The position numbers were made by a program, and so were the translations under genes. Positions 12,985-21,407 of a stretch of 31,838 bases of DNA are shown here, piece after piece. Source of the DNA: a virus. The DNA lies in the IMG/VR virus record IMGVR_UViG_3300042356_000868, positions 1 to 31,838 of that record; one strand, written 5' to 3'. Position 1 is the first letter of the stretch; every line of letters begins with the position of its first letter. The notes beneath the pieces were generated by a model. That model saw only the letters and a program-made list of their open reading frames with translations. It searched no databases and had not been told where the DNA came from.

Positions 12985-14307
12985 ATGGCAATAACAATAT
13001 TACAACAACCAACTGATTACACCCCTGCGGGAAACTTTATTGTGTTTATCGTTGGTTCTGATAACACGACCGAACCGAATTTTAAGTACGTCGCAAATGT
13101 TTCTATAAATGGAAACATGATAGCAAAGTTGAAAGCATTTCCCAACCCATCGAACTCTGATAGGGCGGTGTTTAACGTTCAAGAATTGGTGCGCAATTTC
13201 TTCGATGTAATTCCGAGAATTGGCGATGGCATTGCATTTAATGCCGATACGTTCGCTTGCGATTCTCAAATAGCATCGTTGCAAGTTGAGTTTGTGGAAG
13301 AGTACACGGGTGCGCCTGCGAACTCCGAGGAAAGCAATGTTATTACGCTTTGGAATGGTGCGTTTGATGTGATGCAGTTTGCGCAATGGGAAAACGTTTA
13401 TTATTTAAAATACAGAATTGAAACAAACATTCTAAGCGCATTTTTGACTTTACCATTAACCAACCGCCCAGAATCGGTTCGAGCGATTAGCACACCAACG
13501 TATAAGCAAAGCGGTAACATCTATTTCAATTGCAAAAGTGAAACAACCTCTAATTACGATTGGACGTTCTATACTTATTACACCGCTGACCAAAGTCCTT
13601 ACAGGCAGTTCGCTATTAAAACTCCGAATTGGGCACCACATAACAGCACACCTCCCGAATTAAACGACGCTCAAATGATTGGTGCGCCTTTCATGCCGTT
13701 TGATGTTTACAACATTTCTTCGAGTATTACAAGTGACGGAAACGCAGGGTCAGATAGTTTCCCCGAAAATGGCGGTTACTATTCAGTTAGCGCAACCGAA
13801 AGCGATGAGGGAGGATTTAAGTCAATTGATTACTTTGTTTACTTGAACGAAGATTGCTCACGCTTTGAACCTACGGAAATCCACTTTGAAAACCAACTCG
13901 GGGCAGTTGATAGTTATGTATTTACCAAAACAAATCGGGAGGTGCAAACGATTGAACGGGTGCAAGCGAGTAAACCGTATTTGAACTTTAACGAAACGGG
14001 AATGTTTACGCAATACGGAACACCAACCAACTATTCAAGGTTCAACGCTCAGGTGGATTTTACCCGTCAATACACGGCTTCGAGTGATTGGTTAACCGAT
14101 GCGGAATTTCAATGGTTGCAAGAGTTGGTGCGTTCACCCCGTGTTTGGCTAAGGAAGGCTTTTGAAACCGATGAGGGCGTGCGGGAGTACTTAGTGCCTA
14201 TATTGATTACCGACACGAATTACAACGTTTACAAGCGAGATATCGACCAATTAAAGACGCTATCGGTAACGTATCGTTTCACCTTTGATGAAGCCACGCC
14301 ACTATGA
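12985..14307 (+). CDS. Probable distal tail/baseplate protein
   Basis: A 440-residue beta-rich protein without transmembrane segments or catalytic motifs. The N-terminal ~90 residues (ITILQQPTDYTPAGNFIVFI, NVQELVRNFF) and the C-terminal ~80 residues (WLTDAEFQWLQELVRSPRVW, then YLVPILITDTNYNVYKRDID) are the recognisable parts. The latter resembles a segment often found in tail and baseplate proteins of Bacteroidota phages. It overlaps the next, larger tail gene by ATGA. Placement between tail completion and hub proteins supports a structural tail role; a precise identity is not possible. Confidence 0.55.
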   Translation: MAITILQQPTDYTPAGNFIVFIVGSDNTTEPNFKYVANVSINGNMIAKLKAFPNPSNSDRAVFNVQELVRNFFDVIPRIGDGIAFNADTFACDSQIASLQVEFVEEYTGAPANSEESNVITLWNGAFDVMQFAQWENVYYLKYRIETNILSAFLTLPLTNRPESVRAISTPTYKQSGNIYFNCKSETTSNYDWTFYTYYTADQSPYRQFAIKTPNWAPHNSTPPELNDAQMIGAPFMPFDVYNISSSITSDGNAGSDSFPENGGYYSVSATESDEGGFKSIDYFVYLNEDCSRFEPTEIHFENQLGAVDSYVFTKTNREVQTIERVQASKPYLNFNETGMFTQYGTPTNYSRFNAQVDFTRQYTASSDWLTDAEFQWLQELVRSPRVWLRKAFETDEGVREYLVPILITDTNYNVYKRDIDQLKTLSVTYRFTFDEATPL

Positions 14308-16499
14308 TAACCGAGTTATACATTGACGGAAAACGCCTTGACTTATTCGATGATATTGATATTCGTTTAACCTATTCAGTAACGGACATCGAAAACCCGA
14401 TCGAGCGTAAAAGTTCGGTGAGTCGTACCATTGAAATCCCTAAGACACCAAACAACGACCAAGTTTTCGGGAGCATTTACCGATTTGATCAATGGATTGT
14501 TTCATTCGATCCGAGCGTGCGAGCCAGTGCCAACGTTATGCAGAACGGGGTACAAGTGTTTGAGGGAATCGCTCAGTTGTTGGCGGTTAAGGATAACGGC
14601 ACGAGTGGTACGTATGAAGTAGGGTTGTACGGTGAAACGACCAACCTATTCAAACAACTTGGGGATGCTGAATTAACCGATTTAGATTTCAGCGAATTGA
14701 ATCACGAATGGGATGCGAGCAACGTAGTTGATTCGTGGACTAACTCGGTAGGAAGTACGGGGAACGATTATTACTACCCTGCGATCGATTACGGGCAAGC
14801 GGGTTTTCAACGTGCTACAACGCCAGCACCTTACGTTGATTCATTCAACACCGAGGATTTTTACCCTGCGATTGCGGTTAAGAAGTACGTCGATAAGATT
14901 TTCGCTAGTGCGGGGTTCACGTATGAAAGTAGCTTTTTTACGTCGCAGTGGTTTAAGCAGTTGATAGTACCGTATGGCATTAGTGGCGTTCCGTACATTA
15001 CCGACGAGAAAGCGCAAACGAACCTTTTTTGGATTCGCTCAAATAACGATGTAACTTATACAAATGTTACTTCGGTTGCACAAACTTTATATTTATTTGG
15101 AACAAATACTCCCGATCCATTTTTTAATGGCGGTGCGTACAATACAAGTACTTACAAATTCACCGCTCCATCTGATAGAACTTTTAACTTTCAAATTCAA
15201 GTAAACGCTTCGGCTTCGTTTGTAAGTGGGGTTGGTAGGTTTGTTAGATTACGAACTAATGTAAGAAAAAACGGAGTTGTAATAAGTCCAAACTTTGATT
15301 TAACTTTTGGGGTTAGTGGTACAAAATCACAAAACTTTTTCTATCAAGATACCGCAACGGCAGGCGATCAATACGACGTAGTCTATACCGCATTTTGCCC
15401 CGTTCTTTTTAACTTAACCGTTGATAGCAGTTGCTTTTGGCTTAATCAAATTTCAGGAACGCCACAAATGGCACCTGGGGATTCTTGGGATATGAACCAA
15501 ACCATCGTGCCAAAGGTTAAGCAGTCAGAGTTTTTAATGTACTTGGTGCGAATGTTCAACTTGTTTATCATGCCTGACAAGTACAACCCTAAGAAATTGT
15601 ACGTTGAACCATTCGCGGATTTTTACGATAGTGCGAACGCCTTAGATTGGACAAATAAATGGGACGTTGAGAAAGGTTACGAAGTCGTGCCATGTGGTTA
15701 CATGAACCCAAAGACGTACAAGTTTGGGTACAAAGACGGGGGCGGTTACTTCGAGAAACGCTACCAACAAGCCTATGGCGAAGGCTACGGCTCACGTAAG
15801 TACATTTCATCGAACGAGTTTTCAAATGGTGAGCAATCGGAGGACGTTGGTTTTTCCAATAGCGTAATGGTTGGATTTCAGATTTCCCCGAGGATTTACG
15901 CACGGTACTACGACATCGACAACAAAGGAACTGCGAGCGGTGGAGATGTGGCTTTGAACGTTAAGCCAGTAACGCCAAACCTCCGCATTCTTTACCACGA
16001 GTACATCGAGTTTCCGAGCGATACCGAGTTCGTTTTTGAGGGTAACGAATACTTATCTTACCCATACGCAGGAACGTTGGATAATCCGTACAACCCTACC
16101 ACCGATTTATGCTTTGGAATCCCAAGGGAATTGTACTACCAATCGAATGAAACCACGGGTGCGATTTTCAGGTACACCAACAACAACCTATTCAACCGCT
16201 TTTGGTTGGATTACGTAAAGTTGTACACGGATAAAGACGCAAAGAAAGTAAAGTTGTTCATGCAATTAACGCCCGTTGACATTACCAACTTGGATTTCAG
16301 GAAATTGATTTACATTAACGGGGTATTGTTTTACCTATTGGCGGTTAACGATTACGATGCGAACAGCGATGAGAGTACCTCCGTTGAGTTGCTCAAAGTA
16401 TTAGATTTAGAAGGATTTGTACCTACCGTGTTTGAACTTACGAGCGGTACCGGTGCGAGTATTAGTGATGAACCAACACCTCAAATAATAACTGAATAA
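14304..16499 (+). CDS. Probable tail hub / minor tail protein
   Basis: A 731-residue protein. It starts MITELYIDGKRLDLFDDIDI and has KSSVSRTIEIPKTPNNDQVF at ~35-54, then a long beta-rich body. The stretch KKLYVEPFADFYDSANALDW (~432-451) is similar to hub-like tail proteins of Bacteroidota phages, where a D-W-T context follows. Residues ~242-382 look like an inserted jelly-roll type domain (KFTAPSDRTFNFQIQVNAS, RKNGVVISPNFDLTFGV), and their DNA is distinctly more AT-rich. This suggests a swapped surface or receptor-binding module. It overlaps the previous gene by ATGA and the next by TAATG, so it belongs to one tail operon. Confidence 0.6.
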   Translation: MITELYIDGKRLDLFDDIDIRLTYSVTDIENPIERKSSVSRTIEIPKTPNNDQVFGSIYRFDQWIVSFDPSVRASANVMQNGVQVFEGIAQLLAVKDNGTSGTYEVGLYGETTNLFKQLGDAELTDLDFSELNHEWDASNVVDSWTNSVGSTGNDYYYPAIDYGQAGFQRATTPAPYVDSFNTEDFYPAIAVKKYVDKIFASAGFTYESSFFTSQWFKQLIVPYGISGVPYITDEKAQTNLFWIRSNNDVTYTNVTSVAQTLYLFGTNTPDPFFNGGAYNTSTYKFTAPSDRTFNFQIQVNASASFVSGVGRFVRLRTNVRKNGVVISPNFDLTFGVSGTKSQNFFYQDTATAGDQYDVVYTAFCPVLFNLTVDSSCFWLNQISGTPQMAPGDSWDMNQTIVPKVKQSEFLMYLVRMFNLFIMPDKYNPKKLYVEPFADFYDSANALDWTNKWDVEKGYEVVPCGYMNPKTYKFGYKDGGGYFEKRYQQAYGEGYGSRKYISSNEFSNGEQSEDVGFSNSVMVGFQISPRIYARYYDIDNKGTASGGDVALNVKPVTPNLRILYHEYIEFPSDTEFVFEGNEYLSYPYAGTLDNPYNPTTDLCFGIPRELYYQSNETTGAIFRYTNNNLFNRFWLDYVKLYTDKDAKKVKLFMQLTPVDITNLDFRKLIYINGVLFYLLAVNDYDANSDESTSVELLKVLDLEGFVPTVFELTSGTGASISDEPTPQIITE

Positions 16500-18559
16500 T
16501 GGCAGATACTACTAAGGATATTTTACTCCGAGTAAAATCGGAAACTGATGACGCTCAAAAAGATTTTAAGTCATTAAAACATGAATTAAGAGAAATTGAG
16601 TTAGCATTGAATAAAATGGCGGAAGCTGGTAAAGCGGGTTCTGCTGATTTTAAAACATTACAAAAAAGAGCGGGGGAAGTAAAAGACCAAATCAACGACA
16701 CCAAGGGAGCGATCAAAGCTTTGTCTTCCGATACGTTTCGATTGGATGCGTTCACTCAGGCAGCACAAGGAATTGCGGGCGGGTTCGCAGCTGCCCAAGG
16801 TGCGATGGCGTTGTTTGGTAGCGAGAACCAAGCCGTTGAACAAGCGATTAAAAAGACTCAGGGCGCAATGGCTTTGCTTCAAGGGGTAACTGCTATCACC
16901 AACATCCTCCAAAAGGAAACGGCGTTCTCACAGTTGTTTTTATCCAAGGCTCAAAAGGAGGGAGCGGTTTCAACCGAGGTGGCTACAAAAGCAACCAAAG
17001 GTTTTGGAATGGCTTTGAAAGGTTTGGGAATTGGTTTATTGATTGGTGCATTAACGTACCTAATTGCAAACTTTGAGGACGTTAAGAAGGTAGTAAATAA
17101 TTTGCTCAAACCCTTCGATGGAATCATTGCTAAGGTTCGTGATTTTCTTCACACCATTTCTTTCGGGTTAATTGACGATGCCAGCACAGCAAAGACCAAG
17201 GAGAATGCCGAGGAATCTTTGAAGGCGATTGAAAAGGTAGCGAACTATAATAAGAGCGTGGAAAAGCAGTTGCAACGTAACATCGACCTTGCAAAGGCTA
17301 AGGGTAAAACCGACAAAGAAATACTACAACTTGAAAAGGAGTTGCTTGACTTCCGTTTGAAAAATAACTATGCAGAACAGGACGCTATCAAAAGAAAGAT
17401 GGCGTTGGGAACTGCAACCGATGAAGAGAAAAAGAAGTTGTTTGAACTTGTTGAGAGCGCACGTGATTTGGTAAAAGACCGTGAAACGTTAGATATCAAT
17501 TACCAAAAAGGCGTTAAAAAGCGCAATGAGGAATCAAAAGAACAAGCAAAAAAGGATGCAAAGGAACAAAGGGATTTTGAAGATAAAGAAAGGCAGTTAT
17601 CATTAGACGCTGATAAAAAATATCTAGACGATTCGCTTGCAAGTGATAGATTAAGCCTTGATAAAAAGCTTGATTTAAACAAGGAATATTTTTTAAATGG
17701 CACAATTAGCGAAAAGGAATACCTTGACAATATCAATAGATTAAAAAAGGAACAAGCTGATAAGGAAGCGAAGGCCTCAGAAGATGCAAAAGATGCTGCC
17801 ACTGAACAAAGAGAATTTGAAGACAAAGAGCGTCAAATGTCTTTGGATGCTGATTTGAAATACTTAAATGATTCTTTGGAAAGCACACGATTAAGCCTTG
17901 AAAAGAAAAAGGAATTATTAAAAGAGTCTTATTTGAGTGGCATTATTTCGCAAAAAGAATATAACGAAGCAATCCAAAAATTAGAATTAACCTCTGCTCA
18001 AAAAAGAAAAGAAATATTTGATTTTATTGTTAGAACAAGTCAGCAAACTTTCTCAAACATTTTGGCTTTCCGTGAAAACCAAATGAATCAGGAATTGCAA
18101 ATGGCTAAGGGCAATGAAAAGGAGCAGGAAAAAATACGCAAAGAATATTTTGAAAGAAACAAAAAAGTACAAATTGCGGAGGCTATAATTCAAGCCATTG
18201 CAGGGGCGCAAGGGGCATTTACTCAAACTGCAAAAAGTCCTATTACTTCGGTATTCCCAGGTGCGCCATATATAGCTGCGGCTTCGGCTCTTGCAACTGG
18301 TTTGGCGAACGTTCAAAAAATTAGGCAATCGCAATACCAAGGCGGTTCAGCGTCTTCAAGTTCAAGCAACGCACCTAATTTAAGTCCATCTAACCAAGCT
18401 ACCCAAACAAGCGGACTTGATTCCACCCAACTGCAATTGGATGCCCAAGGTAACTTGATGCAACAAAAAAGCGTACGTACCTACGTACTCGAAACGGATA
18501 TTTCAGCAAAGCAACAACGATCAAAAAGACTTCAACAAACAGCAACATTAGGAAAATAA
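16499..18559 (+). CDS. Tape measure protein
   Basis: A 686-residue alpha-helical protein. Residues 1-80 form a coiled coil (FKSLKHELREIELALNKMAE) and 85-135 are Ala/Gly-rich helices. 171-191 (MALKGLGIGLLIGALTYLIA) form a hydrophobic helix, as in most tape measures. Residues ~250-590 are highly charged coiled coil, including an 80-residue tandem repeat (356 and 436). The end is Ser/Gln-rich. This protein sets tail length and exits with the DNA. At 0.15 nm per residue of helix, 686 residues would fit a tail of about 100 nm (general knowledge, not measured). It unusually lies downstream of the hub-like gene. Confidence 0.75.
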   Translation: MADTTKDILLRVKSETDDAQKDFKSLKHELREIELALNKMAEAGKAGSADFKTLQKRAGEVKDQINDTKGAIKALSSDTFRLDAFTQAAQGIAGGFAAAQGAMALFGSENQAVEQAIKKTQGAMALLQGVTAITNILQKETAFSQLFLSKAQKEGAVSTEVATKATKGFGMALKGLGIGLLIGALTYLIANFEDVKKVVNNLLKPFDGIIAKVRDFLHTISFGLIDDASTAKTKENAEESLKAIEKVANYNKSVEKQLQRNIDLAKAKGKTDKEILQLEKELLDFRLKNNYAEQDAIKRKMALGTATDEEKKKLFELVESARDLVKDRETLDINYQKGVKKRNEESKEQAKKDAKEQRDFEDKERQLSLDADKKYLDDSLASDRLSLDKKLDLNKEYFLNGTISEKEYLDNINRLKKEQADKEAKASEDAKDAATEQREFEDKERQMSLDADLKYLNDSLESTRLSLEKKKELLKESYLSGIISQKEYNEAIQKLELTSAQKRKEIFDFIVRTSQQTFSNILAFRENQMNQELQMAKGNEKEQEKIRKEYFERNKKVQIAEAIIQAIAGAQGAFTQTAKSPITSVFPGAPYIAAASALATGLANVQKIRQSQYQGGSASSSSSNAPNLSPSNQATQTSGLDSTQLQLDAQGNLMQQKSVRTYVLETDISAKQQRSKRLQQTATLGK
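17564..17985 (+). repeat. Tandem 240-bp repeat in tape measure gene
   Basis: Two units start at 17564 and 17804, exactly 240 bases (80 codons) apart. Both encode EQR-D/E-FEDKERQ, SLDAD, KYL, DS, RLSL and then (L)SG or NG-x-IS-x-KEY. The DNA has diverged, so the duplication is not recent. An in-frame repeat of this length would change tail length by a fixed step. Confidence 0.7.
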
Positions 18560-18560
18560 T

Positions 18561-19142
18561 ATGAATACTTACAACGATTTACCCGTTTATCAATTAGTGA
18601 TAAACGAAACAGACGAAACGGGCGTGGATTACGTAGCACTCGTAAACACCCCAGCGATTGAACGCAACTTCCACGCCTTCAACAACCGACAACAATTTTC
18701 AGCTGATTCAGCACGCCGAATTATTACGGGTGCGCTAATGATTCCAAATCAACTGATCTACCGACGTGATGAAAAGATGGGCGAGTACTATGTAACCTAC
18801 GACAAACCAACGGTAGAAAAGATTGCGCTCAAATTCATGGCGAACCAGTACAGCACGAACGTGAACGTGGAACATAAAACCCCGATCGAGGGCGTGTTTA
18901 TGTTCGAGTCCTTTATTACCGATTCATCCCGTGGTATCAACGCTCCCAAAGGCTTTGAGGACTGCGTAGAAGGCACGTGGTTTGGTTCGTACAAAGTAGA
19001 TAACGAGGATGCTTGGAAAGAAGTTGAGGCGGGTAACTTCCGAGGATTCTCGGTTGAGGGTGATTTCATTCACGCTCCGTACAAAGCGAGCAAACACGAT
19101 TTGGAACTTACATTGATTGACGAAATTTTGGCGTTGCTATAA
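18561..19142 (+). CDS. Prohead protease (XkdF-like serine protease)
   Basis: A 193-residue protein resembling the XkdF/prohead protease family that matures capsids. VDYVALVNTPAIERNF lies near 22-37 (self-cleavage or strand region), NVNVEHKTPIEGVFMFESFI at 100-119 with a candidate catalytic His105, and EGTWFGSYKVDNEDAWKEVE at 137-156. NFRGFSVEGDF at 159-169 contains a candidate catalytic Ser. Order and spacing (His, then Ser ~58 residues later) match herpes-protease-fold prohead proteases. Position directly before a scaffold-like and the capsid gene agrees. The product would cleave the scaffold inside the procapsid. Confidence 0.75.
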   Translation: MNTYNDLPVYQLVINETDETGVDYVALVNTPAIERNFHAFNNRQQFSADSARRIITGALMIPNQLIYRRDEKMGEYYVTYDKPTVEKIALKFMANQYSTNVNVEHKTPIEGVFMFESFITDSSRGINAPKGFEDCVEGTWFGSYKVDNEDAWKEVEAGNFRGFSVEGDFIHAPYKASKHDLELTLIDEILALL

Positions 19143-19151
19143 AATTTTCTG

Positions 19152-19185
19152 TCACTTTTTTAGGCGTTCCCATTTCATAAGTATA
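19152..19185 (+). promoter_or_regulatory. Phage-specific promoter-like motif, copy 3
   Basis: TCACTTTTT (19152-19160), eight bases, then CCCATTTCATAAGTATA (19169-19185). Here the ATG at 19197 follows 11 bases after the motif, unlike the other three copies where the motif ends in ATG. This shows that the conserved element is not simply a start codon context. It precedes the scaffold and capsid genes. Confidence 0.6.
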
Positions 19186-19196
19186 AACTTTTACAC

Positions 19197-19775
19197 ATGG
19201 ATATTAAAGCTGAACTTTTAAAGATTAAGAGTTACTTGATGTCTTCCGAAAGTCCCGTAGAACCAACACCCCAAGCGTTCGCAATGTACGACTTGGAAGG
19301 TGGCGGTCAAGTTAGCATTAACGGCGAAATCGCAGTTGGTGTTGATGTTATGGTAATTGACGGAGACGGTAACGAAGTACCTGCACCTGACGGCGAACAC
19401 GTTTTGGTTGGCGTTGCTAAAATCAAAACCGAGGGCGGTAAGATTATGGAAATCATGCCAATCGAAGAAGAACCATCGATCGAAGTAGAAATCGAAGCGG
19501 GCGAAGAAATGGCTGAGGCTGAACCGATGCCAGACCACGCAATGGAAATGGAATCAATGAGCGAGCGTATCACCAAATTGGAAGGTATGTTAGCCGATTT
19601 GATGACTCGGATGGATGGAATGGGTAAAGCAACCGAAGCGATGACTGCCGTGGTTGAAGTGATTGCAAGCGCACCGACTGCGGAAGTGAGCAAGCCTGCT
19701 TCATTTACCTACATCAACCCCAAAACCTCGCAAGAGAAAAAATTTGAAAATCTTTTAAACGCATTAAATAAATAA
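19197..19775 (+). CDS. Probable capsid scaffold / assembly protein
   Basis: The 192-residue, very acidic protein lies between protease and capsid, the classic scaffold place. Residues 1-90 are beta-rich (AMYDLEGGGQVSINGEIAVG, VLVGVAKIKTEGGKIMEIMP), followed by a Glu-rich stretch (IEEEPSIEVEIEAGEEMAEA) and a Met-rich coiled coil (MESMSERITKLEGMLADLMT). The basic C terminus (YINPKTSQEKKFENLLNALNK) could bind the capsid. Scaffolds of this kind are degraded by the prohead protease. Confidence 0.65.
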   Translation: MDIKAELLKIKSYLMSSESPVEPTPQAFAMYDLEGGGQVSINGEIAVGVDVMVIDGDGNEVPAPDGEHVLVGVAKIKTEGGKIMEIMPIEEEPSIEVEIEAGEEMAEAEPMPDHAMEMESMSERITKLEGMLADLMTRMDGMGKATEAMTAVVEVIASAPTAEVSKPASFTYINPKTSQEKKFENLLNALNK

Positions 19776-19778
19776 AAA

Positions 19779-20747
19779 ATGAGTTACAATTTAGCTGGGT
19801 TAAGTACTTATACTAATCAACAAACCCTACCCCTAATCACCAAGTCGTTATTCGACGCTCGCACCGTTTCTTTGATCACAAAGCAAGTAGGTGTTAAGTA
19901 TGTTTCTGCTTTGAACTTGATGGATACCACAACTGCCTTTACCTATGGCAATACTTGTGGATTCAACGGATCAGGAAACACCACCGATTTCACACAGCGT
20001 TCTTTGACTGCGGTTCACACCAAGGTTCATGAAGCTATTTGTCCTAAGGCTTTGGAGCAGTACTGGATGCAAACGCAATTGACTGCGGGTTCAATGCCTA
20101 CCACCATCCCATTCGAGCAGGCGTATGCTGAGCAGAAAGTTAAGTCAATCCAAAAATCTTTGGAAACTGCGGTTTGGCAAGGAACAGGATCAGGAAGTTC
20201 AATCACTGGATTTGCTCAAATTTTTGCTGATGCTGCGACTGCTGCACCAACGACTGCTTGTATTGATTTGAATGATGCTGCTTATGGATGGTCAACCGAT
20301 TTAACTTTTGCTACTCTTCAATCAACTGCTTCAAACGCTATCAAGTTGTTGAACACGTTTGAAACTTACCTTCCTGCGGATATCAAAGGTTACGACGATG
20401 TTGTAATTTTCTGCGGTATCGACGTATTCACTGCTATCAAACAAGGTTTGGTTGCTCAAAACTACTTCAACATTTCTTATTTGAATGGAGTTGAAAACTA
20501 CGAATTGACTTTACCAGGTTCTAACATCAAATTGATTGGTGTTAACGGATTGAATACGCAATACGATTTGTACGCAGGTCGTTTGGCTCACTTCATTTTC
20601 GGTACTGACTTGTTGAACGAAGAAGAGCGTTTTGAAATTTTCTACGCTAAGGAAGCTGACGAAGTTCGTTTCGTGTGTGAGTTCAAGGCAGGTGTTCAAA
20701 TCGCCTTTCCTGATCAAACCCGTCGTTTCATGATGGCTGCATCTTAA
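19779..20747 (+). CDS. Major capsid protein
   Basis: The 322-residue protein follows the scaffold by three bases and is followed by a strong terminator. It contains an N-terminal arm (TLPLITKSLFDARTVSLITK), a middle region ALEQYWMQTQLTAGSMPTTI and PFEQAYAEQKVKSIQKSLET (long spine-helix candidate), VWQGTGSGSSITGFAQIFAD, and a C-terminal beta region DEVRFVCEFKAGVQIAFPDQ. These fit an HK97-fold capsid of Bacteroidota phages. Its very regular codon use, with many common codons, is consistent with high expression. Confidence 0.75.
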   Translation: MSYNLAGLSTYTNQQTLPLITKSLFDARTVSLITKQVGVKYVSALNLMDTTTAFTYGNTCGFNGSGNTTDFTQRSLTAVHTKVHEAICPKALEQYWMQTQLTAGSMPTTIPFEQAYAEQKVKSIQKSLETAVWQGTGSGSSITGFAQIFADAATAAPTTACIDLNDAAYGWSTDLTFATLQSTASNAIKLLNTFETYLPADIKGYDDVVIFCGIDVFTAIKQGLVAQNYFNISYLNGVENYELTLPGSNIKLIGVNGLNTQYDLYAGRLAHFIFGTDLLNEEERFEIFYAKEADEVRFVCEFKAGVQIAFPDQTRRFMMAAS

Positions 20748-20772
20748 TCAACTGATTGAACTATTAACCAAC

Positions 20773-20802
20773 GGGTGGGTATCAACGCCCACCCTTTTTT
20801 TT
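20773..20802 (+). terminator. Intrinsic terminator after major capsid gene
   Basis: GGGTGGG (20773-20779), loop TATCAACG, CCCACCC (20788-20794), then eight T (20795-20802). Perfect seven-pair GC stem and poly-T make this a strong candidate. It separates the capsid gene from the downstream tail-tube-like gene and probably limits read-through. Confidence 0.85.
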
Positions 20803-20824
20803 GAACAAATAAAAAAATAAAGAT

Positions 20825-21316
20825 ATGGCATGCGCATTAACCGCAGGATACACACTCGCTTGTAAAGATAGCGTGGGTGGATTAAAAAAGGTTTACATCG
20901 ATAACTTCGAAGATGTGGACTATGGGACTGAAACCGCAGGAGTAATTTCGACCGCTACGGGTGGATTTTTCGAGTATGAATTGCCAATGAACACTGCACA
21001 ATTCACCGAGACGGTAACATCTTCAATCGAAAACGGCACAACGTTTTACCAAACAGAACTTTCAATCGTTCTTCCTAAATTGACCGCAACCATGCGCAAT
21101 CAATTGAAACTTTTGGCTCAGGCGAAATTGGCAGTGATTGCCGAAGATCGCAACGGAGCGAAATGGGTAATGGGATTGGAAAACGGAGCGTATCTAACCA
21201 CTGGCACTTCCGCTACGGGAACGGCCATGGGTGATTTGAACGGAATGACTTTGACGTTCACATCAATGGAGAAATCCCCCGTTGTTGAGTTTTCAGGTAC
21301 TGTACCTTTGGATTAA
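20825..21316 (+). CDS. Probable major tail tube protein
   Basis: The 163-residue beta-rich protein begins MACALTAGYTLACKDSVGGL KKVY and ends EKSPVVEFSGTVPLD. An alternation of strands and no helix-rich part fit tail tube subunits; a similar opening ('L-x-x-G-x-x-x-x-C-K-D-S-x-G-G-x-K') is common in tail tube-like proteins of Bacteroidota phages. It is flanked by two terminators, as expected for an abundantly and separately expressed structural gene. A capsid decoration protein is the alternative. Confidence 0.5.
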   Translation: MACALTAGYTLACKDSVGGLKKVYIDNFEDVDYGTETAGVISTATGGFFEYELPMNTAQFTETVTSSIENGTTFYQTELSIVLPKLTATMRNQLKLLAQAKLAVIAEDRNGAKWVMGLENGAYLTTGTSATGTAMGDLNGMTLTFTSMEKSPVVEFSGTVPLD

Positions 21317-21340
21317 ACCTACCTACTTTCCATAATGAGA

Positions 21341-21368
21341 GGGGTGCGAGCGATCGCCCCCTTTTTTT
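21341..21368 (+). terminator. Intrinsic terminator after tail-tube-like gene
   Basis: GGGG-T-GCGA, loop GCGA, TCGC-CCCC (21341-21360), one C, then seven T to 21368. One bulged T in an otherwise perfect GC-rich stem. The promoter-like motif copy 4 starts six bases later, so one transcription unit ends and another probably begins here. Confidence 0.8.
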
Positions 21369-21373
21369 ATTCG

Positions 21374-21407
21374 TTACATTTTTGGATTTGCCCATTATAT
21401 AAGTATG
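21374..21407 (+). promoter_or_regulatory. Phage-specific promoter-like motif, copy 4
   Basis: TTACATTTT (21374-21382), eight bases, then CCCATTATATAAGTATG (21391-21407), again including the ATG of the next gene. It directly follows an intrinsic terminator, which is the best contextual evidence in the window that this motif starts transcription. Confidence 0.7.

Noticed and set aside
13000-13386. Minus-strand 128-aa ORF opposite the tail gene
   Set aside because: Shadow of the well-supported + strand gene; arginine-rich and lacking any recognisable pattern.
19307-19693. Minus-strand ORF opposite the scaffold gene
   Set aside because: It is the mirror of a Glu/Met-rich coding region, with Ile/Ser-rich low-complexity sequence; no promoter or neighbours support it.
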